This document shows positions 61,594-64,000 of a DNA stretch of 64,000 bases, piece after piece. Source of the DNA: Ornithodoros turicata (lineage: Eukaryota; Arthropoda; Arachnida; Ixodida; Argasidae); contig NC_088202.1 in NCBI RefSeq assembly GCF_037126465.1, forward strand, positions 124,448,123-124,512,122. Reading direction: 5' to 3'. The position numbers were made by a program, and so were the translations under genes. Position 1 is the first letter of the stretch; the number at the start of each line of letters is the position of its first letter. A model generated the notes under the pieces. It was not told the DNA's origin, did not search any database, and saw only the letters and a program-made list of their open reading frames with translations.

Positions 61594-62012
61594 GGTGTGC
61601 CTCTCATTGTCGAACGCTCGTTGAGAAGGAAAATGCGAGCATTACATATTCCGCCGAGGCAGCCCGCGTTATTGGGGAGGCGATGCGGAACAGAAACATT
61701 CCTTCTGAGTCGCACGTTAAGTGCAACAAGTGCATAACATCAAGCTGTTGGGTTTATGTCCAGGGCAAGAGAAAGGGCTCATTACGGAAAGGTTATTACG
61801 AGACAGCCTGGACAGTGCGGAACTCTCTCGCGTGGCTGAGCTCTGAGGCGATTACGCCGTTTGTACGTGCGTTAAACACGCACGTAGGTCCAGTATGTAT
61901 AAGTGCTGCGAACGGTGAGTACGAAAATGGTGCGGTTCTCCTCGGTGAGGACTATAAATTCACCATTGTTGTTGCTTCCGCTGAAACATCGTTGCGTAAA
62001 TTACGCTCTTGA
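61594..62012 (+). CDS. Unassigned open frame, possible terminal exon
   Basis: A pyrimidine-rich tract ending TTCTTCTTCAG at about 61583-61593 looks like a splice acceptor. The frame after it stays open for about 139 codons to the stop at 62010-62012. The peptide includes a cluster VKCNKCITSSCW (two CxxC-like cysteines) and has a mixed, protein-like composition without low-complexity runs. No family is recognised, and an upstream exon cannot be shown. A chance frame or a retroelement relic is quite possible. Confidence 0.2.
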
Positions 62013-62184
62013 GAAGTCGACTAAAATTTAGAGAGCGAAGTGTGAAATAGGAGGGTTCTGACGTTCTCAGATGTGTGATAAGAGCCCGGGAAAAAGAGAA
62101 AAAATACTGATGACATTTTTGTAGGATCCACCGGCTTGATTCATTGTTTTTTGGAGAATGAGCGCGGCGAGTATATAGATGTGA

Positions 62185-62290
62185 TGTAATGTAATAGAAG
62201 CAGAAAAAAATAGGATTTAAGTCACGACAAAGTCAGACTTGCTACCCCAGACCACTTAGCCGCAGTTAGTGAAACTAAATAAAGAAAAGA
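62185..62290 (-). repeat. (AATC)n-tail family, diverged copy 5
   Basis: GGATTT, the stem AAGTC/GACTT (62219-62223 with 62236-62240), then GCTACCCCAGACCACTTAG, matching the GGCTACTCC flank of other copies. The tetranucleotide tail is not clear here. Confidence 0.45.
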
Positions 62291-62601
62291 AAGAAAAGGG
62301 AGTCAGTTAACAATGCAAAAAAAAAAAAAAAATTGAGAAAACCCAGTAGTTGGGGGCGAGAGACAAACATTCTCAACTAGTGGGAACACTTGTCACAAAC
62401 ATGGGACCAGAAAGTGTCAAAAAAAAAAAAAAAAAACGACTAGGTTTTTCTTGAGTGGCCATTATGCACACATGAGATGATAAGCTAATCTTATTTTCGC
62501 TAACCGTGTTGCCGTACCTCGCCATATGCAAACTTCAAAAAGGTGGAACAGCACGCATACTGCTGTTCCACGCATACAGCACGCATACTGCACGTGCTAC
62601 T

Positions 62602-62604
<3 letters not shown>

Positions 62605-62668
<64 letters not shown>
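62605..62668. repeat. (AT)32 microsatellite
   Basis: Uninterrupted AT dinucleotides, beside the three hairpin elements that follow. Shorter (TC)n/(TA)n tracts occur at 62955-62985 and 63122-63141, between the hairpins. Confidence 0.95.
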
Positions 62669-62670
<2 letters not shown>

Positions 62671-62708
62671 TACAAAATTTAGGTTCGAACGACCAGGATG
62701 TTGAATAT

Positions 62709-62957
62709 AGATAGGGGAGAAAAGACACCAGAGACTGAAGTAGGGAGTAGGGGGAAGTTATTTATTAAGCTGGCATTTAAACTAAGGGTCTGGGGAAGTC
62801 TACGTTTCGGCGGAAGCTCCGCCTTCTTCGGGACCCGAAGAAGGCGGAGCTTCCGCCGAAACGTAGACTTCCCCAGACCCTTAGTTTAAATGCCAGCTTA
62901 ATAAATAACTTCCCCCTACTCCCTACTTCAGTCTCTGGTGTCTTTTCTCCCCTATCT
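62709..62957. mobile_element. Perfect 249-bp palindromic element (124-bp arms)
   Basis: Positions 62709-62832 and 62834-62957 are exact reverse complements around a single A at 62833. Inside each arm, GGCGGA/TCCGCC next to GAAACGTAGAC forms a small hairpin. On the plus strand the right arm begins CCCGAAGAAGGCGG, close to but not matching the hammerhead core CTGANGA...GAAAC. The same peptide is readable on both strands, as a palindrome demands, so those frames are not genes. Likely a foldback or Penelope-like terminal-repeat structure inserted in microsatellite DNA; the class is inference. Confidence 0.8.
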
Positions 62958-63025
62958 CTCTCTCTCTCTCTCTCTATATATATAAGGGGGGATAGCAGGA
63001 GCTCTTTGGCTGCACGTATAGCATA

Positions 63026-63121
63026 TGTTTGTAAGTCAAACGTCGCCATGCCAGTACTGGACAGCTGTTTCGGCCTTCTTGGGCGTCCAGTACTGGCATG
63101 GCGACGTTTGACTTACAAACA
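63026..63121. mobile_element. Second hairpin element, 36-bp perfect arms
   Basis: 63026-63061 and 63086-63121 are perfect reverse complements with a 24-nt loop. On the minus strand the loop reads CCAAGAAGGCCGAAACAGC, echoing the AAGAAGGC...GCCGAAAC of the 62.8-kb element. It is bordered by TA-rich tracts. Confidence 0.75.
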
Positions 63122-63141
63122 CATATATATATATATATATA

Positions 63142-63309
63142 GAAGTTCAAAAAAAGTCGCGGAAACAGATTTTAGGGAAGTTACAAACACTAGTCTATTA
63201 CATAGGGAGACGTTAAAAAGTAAAATGGGCAAGGGGTCGACGTTTCGACAGTGCCACTGTCGCTTGTAACTTCCCTAAAATCTGTTTCCGCGTCTTTATT
63301 TAAACTTCT
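63142..63309. mobile_element. Third hairpin element, 29-bp perfect arms
   Basis: CGCGGAAACAG... at 63158-63186 pairs exactly with 63264-63292, and weaker pairing extends to about 63142 and 63309. The interior has its own stem CGACAGTG/CACTGTCG followed, on the minus strand, by AAACGTCGACC, like the CCGAAACGTAGAC context of the first element. Confidence 0.7.
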
Positions 63310-64000
63310 GTAAAACTTCAATGGCAATATACAACCGGATGGGTGTCAACTGAATAATATGATCATACGCCGTCTAAAAGCAAAACTGAATATAGTAGTA
63401 CATCTCTGGTACCTCGCTACCATTCGTTTAGAACGACTTCACAATACCTGTGCAGAGCCATTCATGGCTTTGTCTTTGATGTCTGCATATGACGAAGACA
63501 ACTATCGTTCAGTCCAGTGCGAAGTTCTTTATTCCGCTTTGTGACTCCACAGCGTGCCGTTTGGCTCTCAATTAAAACTTTTTCAATGAAAAGACACCAG
63601 AATAAGGTCCTCGTGGCAACTTCCTTCTTGCTATTATTCCGAGCCATAGTGAGGAGGACTCATCGGAGAGAGCAACACCTTAAGGTAAATGAGAGCCTGC
63701 CCTACTTCAGCTGTAATCGCTCATCGATCTCGCAGCTTCCGTCACCCAGAGAGAAAACTGAGAAAAGGCCACGTAATTCCCAGCACGAATAACCCAAGGG
63801 GGATATATTCTCTTCCTCTTCGTTAATCAGTTTTTGTGGAAGGACGACCGTAAAAATGCGCATTGCAATGTGCACGCTCTGGATTGCCGGATTAGAAGCA
63901 CCGAGAACCTGAAATTCTCCATTGGCTCTTTGAACAGCAGTTGACTTACGCAGGAAGAAAGAAGAAAATGAAAAGCGCAAGCAAAACGCCGTGGGGGAGG
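63310..64000. other. Window end, nothing recognised
   Basis: Short frames on both strands (63359-63544, 63517-63792, 63702-63980 minus) show no family motif. A decayed element is possible but cannot be shown. Confidence 0.35.

Noticed and set aside
62698..63049. Two identical peptides on opposite strands
   Set aside because: This is a direct consequence of the perfect palindrome, not a duplicated gene.

Overview
This window is animal nuclear DNA from a large, repeat-rich genome. The only gene I can identify with confidence is the first coding exon of the Hox gene labial (lab), on the minus strand at 15395-16118. It has the Hox1-type hexapeptide TYKWMQVKRN, a SYTNLD motif, Ala- and Gly-rich linkers, and a GTAAGT splice donor right after the hexapeptide region. 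The repeats suggest a chelicerate, most likely a tick: RNase-H-bearing non-LTR retrotransposon tails of the kind common in tick genomes, serine-tRNA-like SINEs, and hairpin elements joined to (AT)n tracts. This species assignment is inference, because no species-diagnostic gene is present.

Layout. 1-15394 is the start of the first lab intron. The homeodomain exon is not found on the minus strand here, so the intron exceeds 15.4 kb. It holds several decayed LINE copies (1.69-2.01, 5.68-6.1 and 6.29-8.65 kb), two MITE-like elements (3.95-4.35 and 9.95-10.26 kb) and unique AT-rich DNA. 15.4-16.9 kb holds the exon, its 5' flank and a CpG-rich block. 16.9-64 kb is upstream DNA. Given the orientation and usual arthropod Hox order, this would be lab-proboscipedia intergenic space (inference). 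No second homeobox was seen. A non-repetitive block at 25.17-25.9 kb carries two copies of TGATTRATGACGGT, which resembles a Hox/Exd plus Meis/Hth composite site. A third TGATTGATGA lies 1.2 kb upstream of the lab ATG. These are candidate autoregulatory elements.

Repeats dominate the rest: a 3'-terminal LINE copy with an open RNase H/zinc-knuckle frame (29.43-30.11 kb), LINE relics at 33.37-34.23 and 34.38-34.69 kb, two SINE families, a 173-bp MITE with TTA target duplication (27.29-27.46 kb), a foldback element (34.87-35.18 kb), and a cluster of three hairpin elements beside (AT)n (62.6-63.3 kb). One of these has perfect 124-bp arms.

The most interesting pattern is in two retroelement 3' ends. 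One is a family with a (GATT)n/(AATC)n tail, the other LINEs with a (TTG)n tail. Each keeps a stem-loop at the same place while the stem sequence differs between copies and still pairs. Such covariation suggests an RNA structure selected during retrotransposition.
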